A stretch of 64,000 bases of DNA, from contig NZ_JAAIXZ010000006.1 of the NCBI RefSeq assembly GCF_010894435.1, forward strand, positions 248,001 to 312,000, in the 5' to 3' direction. This DNA comes from Pyxidicoccus trucidator (lineage in GTDB: Bacteria > Myxococcota > Myxococcia > Myxococcales > Myxococcaceae). Position 1 is the stretch's first letter; every line of letters begins with the position of its first letter. Position numbers and translations under genes: made by a program. The notes under the pieces were generated by a model that was given only the letters and a program-made list of their open reading frames with translations, was not told the origin of the DNA and ran no database searches. This document shows positions 16,063 to 26,773 of this stretch, in pieces.

Positions 16063-16471
16063 ATGGAGATCAAGGGCACGGCGTTCCTTGCGAGACACGA
16101 GTCCGTGGTAGCGGACTTCGGCGAGGCCGCGTGGCGCTCATTCCTCACGGAGTACGCGAAGAAGGACCCCGTCTTCACGAAGCCCGTGATGCCCATGACG
16201 TGGCTTCCGGCGGATTCGTACGTCCGCTTCTCGGAGGCGCTGCTCGCGCGCTTCTACAAGAACGACCCGATGGCCTACTGGACCTTCGGGGAGAACGCGG
16301 TGGCGCATGCCCTGCGTCCCGTCGCCCCACGCGTACTACGAATACATCACCATGGGCTTCATGAAGCACGGGCTCGAGGTGCTGGGCGCGAAGCACGTCC
16401 GGTCCGAGCGGCTCAAGGGCTTCTCCAAGGGCGACGCGGAGTGCCACTACCGCTTCCACATCACGGGGTGA
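16063..16471 (+). pseudogene. Frameshifted and internally deleted Myxococcales-type hypothetical gene
   Basis: Frame 1 from ATG 16063 reads well for about 85 residues (MEIKGTAFLARHESVVADFG, then PMTWLPADSYVRFSEALLAR, then YWTFGENAVAHALR) and then turns into Arg/His-rich noise. Frame 2 resumes from about 16325 with HAYYEYITMGFMKHGLEVLG and ends HYRFHITG-TGA at 16471. The two parts look like the start and end of one approximately 190-residue protein with perhaps 40-60 central residues missing at the junction, so a deletion caused the shift. The style resembles lineage-restricted paralog families of Myxococcales (TIGR02265/V4R-like), but I cannot fix the family. Confidence 0.65.
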
Positions 16472-16511
16472 GGCCGATGCCAGCGCGTGGTGGCTGAGGC
16501 CCCGCCGCGAC

Positions 16512-17180
16512 TCACGTGCCGTGGCGCACGCGCCGCCTGCGCCACGCCGTGTACGAAGCCACCAGCGCTCCCGCCAGGGCCCCGGCGAGCGCGCCCAGCA
16601 TTCTGCGCGGCACGGGCCCCGCGGCCGTCGTCGCCTCCAGCCGGAACGTCTCCAGCGAGGCCCGCACCCGGGGCTCCAGCTCCTCCCACCGCACCGCGGG
16701 CGCGCTCACCGTCACCACCGCGTGACGCCCTTCCGACGCCAGCCCCGCCACCAGCACCGTGCGCACCTGCCCCGCCTCGCGCAGCGTGCCCAGCACCTCC
16801 ACGCGCGGCACTGCCCCGCCCAGCCGCTCCACGCGCTCGGGTGACAGCGTGAGGCCCAAATCCCTCTGGAAGTGCTGCATCACCGCCGCCGCGAAGTCGT
16901 CGCGCGCGGAGGGGCTCGCGGAGAAGCTCCGCTCCACCACCGACACCAGCAGCGTCGCCGCGTCCGCGTCTTCGCCATCCGCCAGCGCGGCGGACAGCGT
17001 GCGCGGTGCATCCGCCTCCAGCGCCACAGCCCCCGCGCGCGAGCCGGAGTACTGCTCCCAGCGCACCATGTGGAAGCCCTCGGGCGGACGGAAGTTGTAG
17101 CCGTCACGCCGCAATTCGGAGCCAAGCGCGCCGGACAGCACCACCGTGGTCAGAAGCGAGAGCCGCACGCCAGGAAGCAT
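16512..17180 (-). CDS. Envelope protein with signal peptide and C-terminal membrane anchor
   Basis: 222 residues. The N-terminus MLPGVRLSLLTTVVLSGALG is a signal peptide. The mature part (NFRPPEGFHMVRWEQYSGSR and about 150 further residues) has the pattern of a photosystem-P680-like or MOG/PsbP-type sensor but no motif I can name. The C-terminus has one hydrophobic segment (MLGALAGALAGALVASYTAW) followed by a basic stop-transfer tail RRRRVRHGT. Topology is therefore periplasmic with a C-terminal anchor. It diverges from the TPR-phosphofructokinase run. ATG 17180 is placed by the signal peptide. Confidence 0.72.
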   Translation of the reverse strand: MLPGVRLSLLTTVVLSGALGSELRRDGYNFRPPEGFHMVRWEQYSGSRAGAVALEADAPRTLSAALADGEDADAATLLVSVVERSFSASPSARDDFAAAVMQHFQRDLGLTLSPERVERLGGAVPRVEVLGTLREAGQVRTVLVAGLASEGRHAVVTVSAPAVRWEELEPRVRASLETFRLEATTAAGPVPRRMLGALAGALAGALVASYTAWRRRRVRHGT

Positions 17181-17307
17181 AGGCCCACCGCGCCGCGCGC
17201 GCCGGGGTGGAGCGCACCCTCCACCCCGGGGCACCTCCAGGCATCCGACCGCCGCCCCTCCTTCGTTGTGACATCCCCCCGACGTCGCGGGTAACCTCCC
17301 CGGCTCG

Positions 17308-17790
17308 ATGACCCCAGGAGCCCGGGCCGACATGGAGGCACACGCCGATCGCGCCCTGCGCCGCGGCGAGCTCGCCGAAGCGCTCGGCCTCTACGAGTCC
17401 CTCGTCCAGGCCTTCCCGGACGACGCGGGGCTCGCCCTCAAGCTCTCCAACCTGCGCGACTCCCTCCAGCCGACGGAGCTCCAGGCGCTCGAGGCCTCCA
17501 AGCCCCCCGAGGAAGAGTCCCTACCCCTCGCCCCCTCCTCTCCCGCGCAGGAGGGCGAGCGCCTCTTCGCCCTCGGGGACTACGTGGGAGCCGCCGCCGC
17601 CTACCGCCGTGCCCTTCAAGAGCGCCCGGACAGCGAGCTGCTGAAGGAGCGGCTGATCGAGCTCTATCGGCTCGCGAAGGAGATGCCCCTACAGTCCCCG
17701 ACAGACAAGGCCCTTCCGAAGGAGGCGCAGCCTCGCCTCCAGGCCCTGCTGGACCGGGTCGCCTCGCGACGTCGCCTCAAGCGTGACTGA
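17308..17790 (+). CDS. Small TPR-like protein
   Basis: 160 residues with two helix-turn-helix repeats of TPR type: ALRRGELAEALGLYESLVQA near residue 15-45 and LFALGDYVGAAAAYRRALQE near residue 85-115, separated by an acidic/Pro linker. It is presumably a cytoplasmic scaffold or adaptor. It opens the co-directional run that includes phosphofructokinase and the Pkn4-type kinase; the 140-bp gap to pfk leaves room for a separate pfk promoter. ATG 17308 or the in-frame ATG 17332 could start it. No sharper function is visible. Confidence 0.7.
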   Translation: MTPGARADMEAHADRALRRGELAEALGLYESLVQAFPDDAGLALKLSNLRDSLQPTELQALEASKPPEEESLPLAPSSPAQEGERLFALGDYVGAAAAYRRALQERPDSELLKERLIELYRLAKEMPLQSPTDKALPKEAQPRLQALLDRVASRRRLKRD

Positions 17791-17930
17791 CGGAAGGCCC
17801 CGTTTACACTCGCAAAACCGCCGCACCGGGTGATTCCCGCGTTGCACCCCCCTGGAGCCACCCCTAGAATCAGGTCCGACGTTGCTGTCATGGTGGTACC
17901 CCATCCCTCTGACACCCGCGTCCGACCTTT

Positions 17931-19028
17931 ATGCCCCGCTCCCTGCGACTCGGAGTCCTCACCGGTGGTGGCGACTGCCCGGGACTCAATGCGCTGATCC
18001 GTGGCCTCGTGAAGCGGGGCACGCACGAGTTCGGCCATGAGTTCGTGGGCATCGAGAATGGCTACATGGGGCTCGTCGAGCCGGGCCTCGCCCATCCGCT
18101 CACCGAGGAGGACACGCGCGGCATCCTCCCCAAGGGCGGCACCATCCTCGGCACCTCCAACAAGGCCAATCCGTTCTCCTACGCCTTCAAGGAGAACGAG
18201 CACTGGGTGGAGCGGGACGTGTCCGACCAGGTCCTCCGCCGCTGCGAGGAATTGAAGCTGGACGGGCTCATCGCCGTGGGCGGAGACGGGACGCTTTCGA
18301 TTGGCCACCGATTGGCCGCCAGGGGTCTCAACGTCGTGGGCTGTCCGAAGACCATCGACAACGACCTCTCCGGGACGGACCAGACGTTCGGGTTCGACAC
18401 CGCGCGCCTCATCGTCACCGAGGCGTTGGATCGGCTGCACTCCACCGCCGAGGCGCATGACCGTGTCATGGTGGTGGAGATCATGGGCCGGCACGCCGGC
18501 TTCCTCACCCTGGAGAGCGGCATCGCCGGGGGCGCGGACGTCATCCTGATTCCCGAGATTCCCTATCGGGTGGACTCCATCGTGGAGAAGATCCGCCGCC
18601 GCTCGACGCGCCGACGCAGCTTCTCCATCATCGCCATCTCCGAGGGAGCCTTCCCGGAGGGCGGCGCGCTGGCCGTGCTGGAGAAGGCCGAGGACGTGCC
18701 CGGGCGCGGCGTGGTGCGGCTGGGCGGCTCCGGCAAGGTGTGCGCGGACCTGCTCGCGCGGCACGTCGACGCGGAGATTCGCGTCACGGTGCTGGGCCAC
18801 CTGCAGCGCGGCGGCAGCCCGAGCGCCGCGGACCGGGTGCTGGCCACGCGCTACGGGTGCAAGGTGTTGGATCTCGTGCGGGACGGACAGTGGAACCACA
18901 TGGTGGCGCTGCGCGCCGGCCAGATTGTCGCGGTACCGTTGAGTGAGTCGCGCAAGGAGCGCCGGGTGGACCCCTCCGGCGAGCTGGTGCGCTTCGCGAA
19001 GAGCATGGGCATCAGCTTCGGGGACTGA
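17931..19028 (+). CDS. pfk: ATP-dependent 6-phosphofructokinase
   Basis: A 365-residue enzyme phosphorylating fructose 6-phosphate to fructose 1,6-bisphosphate in glycolysis. Motifs: LTGGGDCPGLNALIRG (ATP site), VGGDGTLSIGH (Gly after GGD marks ATP use rather than pyrophosphate), PKTIDNDLSGTDQTFGFDTA (catalytic Asp region) and EIMGRHAGFLTLESG (substrate site). It is directly followed, 21 bp on, by a Hanks-type kinase. In Myxococcus xanthus the pfk gene is known to sit next to pkn4, whose product phosphorylates and activates Pfk (Nariya and Inouye), so this is the equivalent locus. ATG 17931 starts in step with family members. Confidence 0.95.
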   Translation: MPRSLRLGVLTGGGDCPGLNALIRGLVKRGTHEFGHEFVGIENGYMGLVEPGLAHPLTEEDTRGILPKGGTILGTSNKANPFSYAFKENEHWVERDVSDQVLRRCEELKLDGLIAVGGDGTLSIGHRLAARGLNVVGCPKTIDNDLSGTDQTFGFDTARLIVTEALDRLHSTAEAHDRVMVVEIMGRHAGFLTLESGIAGGADVILIPEIPYRVDSIVEKIRRRSTRRRSFSIIAISEGAFPEGGALAVLEKAEDVPGRGVVRLGGSGKVCADLLARHVDAEIRVTVLGHLQRGGSPSAADRVLATRYGCKVLDLVRDGQWNHMVALRAGQIVAVPLSESRKERRVDPSGELVRFAKSMGISFGD

Positions 19029-19049
19029 GGGGGAGGACCGCCGCACACC

Positions 19050-21050
19050 ATGTCGCTCGTCGGCCGCCATATCGGTCGCTACCGCATCCTCGAGCAGCTC
19101 GGCTCGGGGGGCATGAGCGTCGTGTACAAGGGCCTCGACACGGCCCTGGACCGCGAGGTGGCGGTGAAGGTGCTGCACCCGCACCTCGCCGGCAAGGACG
19201 AGTCGCGCCGGCGCCTGGCCCGCGAGGCCCGCGCGGTGGCCAAGCTCCACCACCCCAACATCCTCGAGGTCTTCGACTTCTCCTCCGCGGACGCGCAGGA
19301 CGCGTTCATCGTCACCGAGTACATCCGCGGCCAGACGCTGAAGATGTTCCTCGACGATGCGCCCATGGACCCGCCGGAGCTGGCGGCCATGGTCATCCAC
19401 GAGCTGGCGGCGGCCCTCGCCCACGCCCACGAGGCCGGCGTCATCCACCGCGACCTCAAGCCCGAGAATGTCATGGTGCGCGAGGACGGCGTCCTCAAGC
19501 TCATGGACTTCGGCATCGCGAAGCTGCTCGACATCGAGGAGCGGATGACCGTCACGGGCTCGCTGGTGGGCTCGCCGGCCCACATGGCGCCGGAAATCAT
19601 CGAGGGCCTGGAGGCCGGTCCCGAGGCGGACGTCTTCAGCGTCGGCATCATGTTCTACGCGGCGATGACGGGCCGGCTGCCCTTCTCCGCCCCCAACACC
19701 ACGGCCACGCTCAAGCGCATCCTGGACGGCGACTACGAGGACCCGCGCCGCCGCGTGCCCACGCTGTCGGACGAGCTGGCGGAGATCTGCGCCACCTGCC
19801 TCCAGAGGGATCCGCAGCGTCGCTACCCGGACGCCGCCAAGCTGCGCGACGCGCTGTCGGACTACCTCGCCGGCCTGGGCTTCTCGCGCGTGGGCGAGGA
19901 GCTGGTGTCCTTCTTCGCGGACCCGCACTCGTACGGAAGGCTGGCGCGCCAGCGCATCGTCGCCACGCTGCTGGAGCGCAGCGAGCGGCTGCTCGCGGAG
20001 AAGCGCACCCCGCGCGCGCTGGCCAGCCTCAACCAGGTGCTCGCGCTGGACGTCAACAACGCCCGCGCGCTCGCGCTCCTCAAGGGCCTGCAGCGTACTC
20101 AGCGCCTCAAGAAGTGGCGCCGCCGCGGGCTGCGCCTGGGCATCGGCCTCGCCGCCATCGCCCTGCTCGGCTTCGGGGGCTGGAAGGCGCGCCAGGCGAG
20201 CGCCACGCAGGACACCCCTGGCGCGGAGTCACCCGGGACGAACCCCTCCGGAAACGGTGGGCCCGGCACGGAGGCGTCCCGGGGTCCGGAGGCTCCAGGG
20301 AAGGATGCGCTCGCGCAGCCGGGCGTCTCCCCGAAGCCTCCCGCGATGGCGCAGGAGCCGGTCCCCACCGAGGACACCCGGCCGCCTTCCGTTCCCTCCG
20401 GTCCGCGCACCACCGCGCCCCAGGGCCCGCGCGCCGGCCAGCCGCCCACGCCTCCGGGCGGCCTCACGCCCCGGGGCGACTCCGCTCCCGCCACGGGCGG
20501 CACGCCGCGCCCGGGCAGTGGCCGCGCCAGCTCCAGCTCGCTCGCCGAGCGTGTCGCCGCGGACGACGGCGCTCACCGCAAGCCGCAGGTGCGCAAGCTG
20601 CCCGTGTCCATCCTGGTGCGGCCCTACGGCATCATCCGGGTGGGCGATGGCGCGCCCAGCTCCCAGCCGCTGCAGAAGCATGACGTGGAGGTGGCGCCGG
20701 GTCTCTACCCCGTCACCATCTCCTGCGACTACTGCGAGGACGTGGTGGACACCATCGAGGTGCGCGCGGACAGGGAGAACGTCTTCCACCTGCGCGCCCA
20801 GCCCAAGCCCGCGCAGCTCTCCTTCGACTACCAGCCGGCGGACGCCACGGTCTCGCTGAACGGGCAGTCGCGCGTCGCACACGAGAGCCTCCAGGCCCCC
20901 TTCGAGGTCCGCTTCCCGCGCGGCCCCTCCGGCTTCCAGCACACCGTCGAGGTGGAGATCTCCCACCCCGGCTACAGCACGGCGAAGCGCACGGTGCACC
21001 TGCGGCCCGGCGAGCGCGCCAGCCTGCGCGGGAGCCTCATCCCCGAATGA
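19050..21050 (+). CDS. pkn4: Pkn4-type membrane Ser/Thr protein kinase
   Basis: 666 residues. The kinase domain (about 10-280) has GSGGMSVVYKG (P-loop), VAVKVLHP (Lys), HRDLKPENVM (catalytic loop), MDFGIAKL (DFG) and SPAHMAPE (activation segment). A TPR-like helical stretch follows, then one transmembrane helix near residue 360, a long Pro/Gly/Thr-rich periplasmic linker, and a beta-rich C-terminal domain with PEGA-like repeats (YPVTISCDYC, SLNGQ, HPGYSTAKRTVHL). Position directly after pfk, as in M. xanthus, identifies it as Pkn4, the kinase that phosphorylates Pfk. Its stop overlaps the next start (ATGA). The ribosome site GGGGGAGGA is about 14 nt upstream. Confidence 0.92.
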   Translation: MSLVGRHIGRYRILEQLGSGGMSVVYKGLDTALDREVAVKVLHPHLAGKDESRRRLAREARAVAKLHHPNILEVFDFSSADAQDAFIVTEYIRGQTLKMFLDDAPMDPPELAAMVIHELAAALAHAHEAGVIHRDLKPENVMVREDGVLKLMDFGIAKLLDIEERMTVTGSLVGSPAHMAPEIIEGLEAGPEADVFSVGIMFYAAMTGRLPFSAPNTTATLKRILDGDYEDPRRRVPTLSDELAEICATCLQRDPQRRYPDAAKLRDALSDYLAGLGFSRVGEELVSFFADPHSYGRLARQRIVATLLERSERLLAEKRTPRALASLNQVLALDVNNARALALLKGLQRTQRLKKWRRRGLRLGIGLAAIALLGFGGWKARQASATQDTPGAESPGTNPSGNGGPGTEASRGPEAPGKDALAQPGVSPKPPAMAQEPVPTEDTRPPSVPSGPRTTAPQGPRAGQPPTPPGGLTPRGDSAPATGGTPRPGSGRASSSSLAERVAADDGAHRKPQVRKLPVSILVRPYGIIRVGDGAPSSQPLQKHDVEVAPGLYPVTISCDYCEDVVDTIEVRADRENVFHLRAQPKPAQLSFDYQPADATVSLNGQSRVAHESLQAPFEVRFPRGPSGFQHTVEVEISHPGYSTAKRTVHLRPGERASLRGSLIPE

Positions 21051-22033
21051 GCCGCGGCCTCCTTCTCCTCTTGTGGGTGCTGGCCCTGGCCGCCCCCGCC
21101 ACCGTCCTCGCCCAGGACTCCGGAGACTCGGAGGTGGACTCCCTGCGCGCCAGCTTCGAGTACGGCAAGTACGCGGAGGTGTTGGACCGCGCGGGCGCCC
21201 GCATCGACCGCGGCGGGCTGGCCGAGCACGAGCTGGTGGAGCTGCACAAGCTGGCGGGCCTCGCGGCCTTCAACCTCGGCCGCACCGAGGACGCCACGCG
21301 CCACCTGCGCGCCCTGCTCCGGTTGGACCCGGACTACGGCCTGGACCCCTTCGTCGTGCCGCCTCCGGCGGTGGCCTTCCTGGATGCGCTCAAGGAGGAG
21401 ATGTCCAGCGAGCTGGAGTTCCTCCGGCAGGAGCAGCGCCTGCGCCAGGAGCGCGAGAAGGCCGAGGCCGAGCGCCGCGAGCGGGAGCGCGTGGAGGCCG
21501 AGGTGCAGCGCCGCCGCGCCGAGGAGCTGGCCAGCCAGGTCACCGTGCGCACCGTGGAGAAGCGCAACTTCCTGGTCAACTTCGTCCCCTTCGGCGCCGG
21601 CCAGTTCCAGCAGGGCCGCACCAGCCTCGGCATCGTCTTCGCCGCCACCGAGGGCGCGCTCGCGGTGACGAGCATCATCTCCTTCTTCGCCTATGACTCG
21701 CTCTTCGAGGAGCAGGTCATCGACCTGGACAACGTCCTCGACCCGGACGGCCGGGCCTCGGTGCGCGTCCGCTTCATCCCCACCAGCCGCCGCCGCCAGC
21801 GCGACACGTGGCAGCTGCTCAAGCTGTCCTCGGCGGCGGGCTTCTACACCATCTATGCGCTGGGCGTGGTGGACGCGCTCTACCACCACGAGGACCAGGT
21901 CATCCGCACCACCGTGGAGCCCCGTGCTCCGCCGCCCACCCCATCGCGAGCCGAGGCGCCCGGCACCTCCGCGCGCCTGAGCCTGTACTCCCCTTCCGGC
22001 GGACTCGGCGCCGGCCTCACCCTCATCTTCTGA
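21047..22033 (+). CDS. Signal-peptide TPR/coiled-coil membrane protein
   Basis: 328 residues. A signal peptide (MSRGLLLLLWVLALAAPATV) precedes a TPR-like region (ASFEYGKYAEVLDRAGARID, then LAGLAAFNLGRTEDATRHLR). Next is a highly charged Arg/Glu helix near residues 115-160 that should be a coiled coil, then a C-terminal region with two hydrophobic segments (ATEGALAVTSIISFFAYDSL and a Tyr-rich segment near the DUF5683-like part). It overlaps the kinase stop by ATGA, so it is co-translated with Pkn4 and may display or sense something for the kinase's periplasmic domain. Function unknown. Confidence 0.78.
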   Translation: MSRGLLLLLWVLALAAPATVLAQDSGDSEVDSLRASFEYGKYAEVLDRAGARIDRGGLAEHELVELHKLAGLAAFNLGRTEDATRHLRALLRLDPDYGLDPFVVPPPAVAFLDALKEEMSSELEFLRQEQRLRQEREKAEAERRERERVEAEVQRRRAEELASQVTVRTVEKRNFLVNFVPFGAGQFQQGRTSLGIVFAATEGALAVTSIISFFAYDSLFEEQVIDLDNVLDPDGRASVRVRFIPTSRRRQRDTWQLLKLSSAAGFYTIYALGVVDALYHHEDQVIRTTVEPRAPPPTPSRAEAPGTSARLSLYSPSGGLGAGLTLIF

Positions 22034-22055
22034 GCGTTTCCAGGTAAGCGAAGCC

Positions 22056-23939
<1,884 letters not shown>

Positions 23940-23965
23940 GTGTTAGAGAGTGGCCCGCACGGACG

Positions 23966-24529
23966 ATGGAACGCACGACGCGGCGACAGAGCTGGAAGGG
24001 GCTGCTGGTGGCAGCGGCCGCGTGCGCGGCGTCGGGCTGTCTCATCCCCCAGGACGACATCCAGCTGGAGGGCGTACCCGGGTTCATGAACCGGCCGCCC
24101 CGCATCATCGAGAGCCTGGTGTCGCCCCAGGCGCGCATCATCTCCAACTTCGGCGCCGGCCAGTGTGACCTCACGTTCGAGGTGGTGGTGGAGGACCCGG
24201 ACGTGGACGACCGGCTCGTCGTGCACTGGTACCTGGACTACAACCCGCAGGACCCGCGCGGGCCCTATCGCCAGTACGAGCTGGCGAACACCCGCGAGCC
24301 GCGGCGCGCGGACCGGGGCTCGCTGCTCATCAGCCTCGCGTCCGCCAACAGCCCGCTGGGCACGCCCGGCACCCACCTGGTGGAGGCGCTGGTCAGCGAC
24401 GCCGAGCTGGTGGACCGGGTGCCCAGGTCCCAGACGGTGGAGCTGCCGGACGGCACCACCATGGAGGACCCGGGCTATGCCGTCACCTACGCGTGGGTGG
24501 TGAACACCGTGCAGGGGGACTGCCGGTGA
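23966..24529 (+). CDS. Lipoprotein of unknown function
   Basis: 187 residues with a lipoprotein signal (RRQSWKGLLVAAAACAASGC, Cys at the lipobox end). The mature part has an Ig-like or beta-sandwich feel: PPRIIESLVSPQA, DPDVDDRLVVHWYLD and TPGTHLVEALVSD, reminiscent of cadherin- or Ig-type domains used on myxobacterial surfaces. It follows the sigma-54 activator by 26 bp and overlaps the next gene by GTGA. No enzyme motif. The ATG at 23966 has no strong ribosome site, so read-through coupling is likely. Confidence 0.75.
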   Translation: MERTTRRQSWKGLLVAAAACAASGCLIPQDDIQLEGVPGFMNRPPRIIESLVSPQARIISNFGAGQCDLTFEVVVEDPDVDDRLVVHWYLDYNPQDPRGPYRQYELANTREPRRADRGSLLISLASANSPLGTPGTHLVEALVSDAELVDRVPRSQTVELPDGTTMEDPGYAVTYAWVVNTVQGDCR

Positions 24530-26154
24530 CGGCCCGCGGCGCGCGGCTGGCGCTGCTGGCGGTGCTCCTCGGCGCCGGGTGCGCGCTGCTGGAGACGGAG
24601 CCCGACCCCAGCCAGCTCGTCTGCAGCTCGGACGACCAGTGCGCCTTGAACGAGGTGTGCTTCCCGGACGGGTGCGGAGACCCGGGCCGGGACATCGTCG
24701 TGGAGGTGACGCCCAACCCCCATGACGGCCTGCACGCGCAGGACTTCCGGGTGGAGGCCCTGCGGCCGGAGCAGCAACTGCAGCTGTCAGGCCCCGCCAG
24801 CGTGAAGGGCCGGGTGGTGCGCGCCACGTCCCTGCCCGCGCCGGACGGTGGCGTCGCCACCCGCCCCTACTCCGAGCCCCTCCACCTGCTCGCCACCGGA
24901 GAGAGCCTGCTGCTGCCCGGCGTGTCGCGGCGGTACGAGGCCACCCTGGTGCCCATCAACGGTGCGTGGGAGCTGCCGGTGGGCACCGGCGACTACACGG
25001 TGATGCTGAGCGCGGACGACCTGGACGTGCCCCCGGTGTGGGGGGACAGCCGCGTGGAGCCGGGCGCCTCCGTGCCGCTGGAGCTGCTGCTGCCCGCGGC
25101 GGACACGGTGGCGCGGCTGACGGGCCGGGTGGAGCGTCAGGCGGGCGTGCTGGTGGACGCGGCCCTGGAAGTCCAGGCGCTGGACACGGACCTGCTGCCC
25201 CTGTCGCAGCGGGTGACGGTGACGCGGGGCACGGGGGAGTTCAGCCTCGCCATGCCCCGCGAGGCGGCGCGGAGCTCGGCGGTGCTGGTGCGGGTGACGG
25301 CCACGGGCGACGCGCCGTGGGTGCCGCAGAAGACCTTCACCGTGGACCCGCGCACGCCCCTCAGCGAGCCGCTGACGCTGGGCGACTACGGCAGTCCCGT
25401 CCAGGTGACGGGCCGCGTGCTGGGCCCGGACGGCCGGCCCGTGGCGGGCGCCACCGTGGCGTTCCAGGGCGAGGTGGGCGGTGGGGGCATGTTCCATGGC
25501 CCGCTGGCGACCACCAGCACCGAGGGGCGCTTCGCGGTGGACACGCTGCCGGCGGCGCCGGGCAGGACGCTGTCCCTGGTGGTGGTGCCGCCTTCGGGCA
25601 CCGCGGGCCTCACCGTGCTGCCGGTGGAGGTGCCGCGCACCGGCGCCACGCTGCCGGACGTCCGCCTTCCGGACCGGCGCATCGTCACCGGCACCCTGCT
25701 GCTGCCGGACTCCACCAACCCGGCGGCGGGCGTGCGCGTGGTGGCGGAGCCCGTGGGCCAGGTGCCGGGCTGGCCCCGGCCTCCCGCGGGGGGCGAGGCG
25801 CAGGGCACCACGAACACGTCCGGGGTGTTCCGGCTGAGTCTGGACCCGGCCGTGTACCGCGTGGACTTCGTGCCCACGGAGAACCTGCCGCGCGTCAGCC
25901 GCATCGTCACGGTGCTCCCCGGCGAGGACACCGCGCCGCAAGAGCTGGCCACCTTCCCCCTGCAGAAGGGCCGCACCGTCAGCGGCAGGGTGACGTTGGG
26001 CGACGCGGAAGCGGGCACCGCGCGGGGCGTGCCCTATGCCTCCATCCGCTTCTACCGGGTGGTGAGTCTGGAGGGCCGGCCCTCATCGGTGCTGCTGTCC
26101 CAGGCGGTGTCGGACCAGCAGGGCCGCTACACCGCGCTGATACCGGTGCGCTGA
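24526..26154 (+). CDS. Carboxypeptidase-regulatory-like repeat lipoprotein
   Basis: 542 residues from a GTG that overlaps the previous stop (GTGA). The lipobox is LLGAGC. A short Cys-rich EGF/knot-like segment (VCSSDDQCALNEVCFPDGCG) follows, then a series of beta-sandwich repeats of the carboxypeptidase-regulatory/CarboxypepD type: VTGRVLGPDGRPVAGATVAF, TEGRFAVDTLPAAPG, VSGRVTLGDAE. Such repeats act as structural modules of surface proteins. Together with the previous lipoprotein it ends the pfk-pkn4 run, linking that signalling operon to outer-membrane proteins. Substrate or partner unknown. Confidence 0.78.
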   Translation: MTARGARLALLAVLLGAGCALLETEPDPSQLVCSSDDQCALNEVCFPDGCGDPGRDIVVEVTPNPHDGLHAQDFRVEALRPEQQLQLSGPASVKGRVVRATSLPAPDGGVATRPYSEPLHLLATGESLLLPGVSRRYEATLVPINGAWELPVGTGDYTVMLSADDLDVPPVWGDSRVEPGASVPLELLLPAADTVARLTGRVERQAGVLVDAALEVQALDTDLLPLSQRVTVTRGTGEFSLAMPREAARSSAVLVRVTATGDAPWVPQKTFTVDPRTPLSEPLTLGDYGSPVQVTGRVLGPDGRPVAGATVAFQGEVGGGGMFHGPLATTSTEGRFAVDTLPAAPGRTLSLVVVPPSGTAGLTVLPVEVPRTGATLPDVRLPDRRIVTGTLLLPDSTNPAAGVRVVAEPVGQVPGWPRPPAGGEAQGTTNTSGVFRLSLDPAVYRVDFVPTENLPRVSRIVTVLPGEDTAPQELATFPLQKGRTVSGRVTLGDAEAGTARGVPYASIRFYRVVSLEGRPSSVLLSQAVSDQQGRYTALIPVR

Positions 26155-26156
26155 GG

Positions 26157-26669
26157 TCAGGGCAGCCGGCCGGCGCCCGCGTGCGTCCGCGCGGTGGCGA
26201 AGGCGGCGTGCAGCGCGTCCACCGAGGCGCCCACCTCGCCCGCGTACTGCACGGCGTGGATGGTGTAGAGGTCCTGCACGCTCTCCAGGCGGCGGAACAC
26301 CACGCGCAGGGGCTCGCGATCTCTAGAGGCCAGGCCGCACAGGGCCTCGCGCTGGCGCAGCCGCTGCAGCCATTCGGTCCGGACGCGCATCCACTGGCGG
26401 TCCACGTCCTTGGCGGGCGACACGCGCACCAGCTTCTCGCGCTCTGATTCCAGCTCGGCCCAGAGCGCCTGCGCGCCGTCCAGGCACTCGCGATAGCCGA
26501 GCAGCTGGTCCGTGGCGGGCGGTCGCTCCGGCGTCATGGACGCCACCGAGCGGCTCACGCTCCAGAGGATCCACACCGAGAACACGGTGGTGAGCAGGAT
26601 GTACACGCCCCACGCGGCACCGCGGTAGCGGCGGAAGCGGGGATCTTTCCGGGGGTCGGGAACGGACAC
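26157..26669 (-). CDS. Single-pass membrane protein of unknown function
   Basis: 170 residues. A basic N-terminal tail (RKDPRFRRYRG) leads into one transmembrane helix (AAWGVYILLTTVFSVWILWS), followed by an Ala/Arg/Glu-rich extracytoplasmic helical domain. GTG 26667-26669 is the only plausible start, and it is buried in a 12-bp hairpin with no Shine-Dalgarno in sight. It converges with the preceding lipoprotein gene, their stops being 2 bp apart, and lies 104 bp downstream of the next minus-strand gene. No family is recognised. Confidence 0.65.
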   Translation of the reverse strand: MSVPDPRKDPRFRRYRGAAWGVYILLTTVFSVWILWSVSRSVASMTPERPPATDQLLGYRECLDGAQALWAELESEREKLVRVSPAKDVDRQWMRVRTEWLQRLRQREALCGLASRDREPLRVVFRRLESVQDLYTIHAVQYAGEVGASVDALHAAFATARTHAGAGRLP

Positions 26670-26702
26670 GGGGTCCAGGTCTTACGACCGTGGACCCCGT
26701 GT
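26666..26702 (-). terminator. Strong stem-loop overlapping a start codon
   Basis: Perfect 12-bp stem ACACGGGGTCCA / TGGACCCCGTGT with a loop that holds a second small stem (GGTC-TTAC-GACC). It may end transcription of the minus-strand gene at 26774-27730, but there is no T-run, and it covers the GTG of the gene at 26157-26669, so it could instead control that gene's translation. Confidence 0.55.
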
Positions 26703-26773
26703 TTCAACGCTTCCGTGTCGCCACCGTCATCCGGTGGGAGGTCCGGGCCCCGAAGGGCCCGGAAGCCCGGGGC

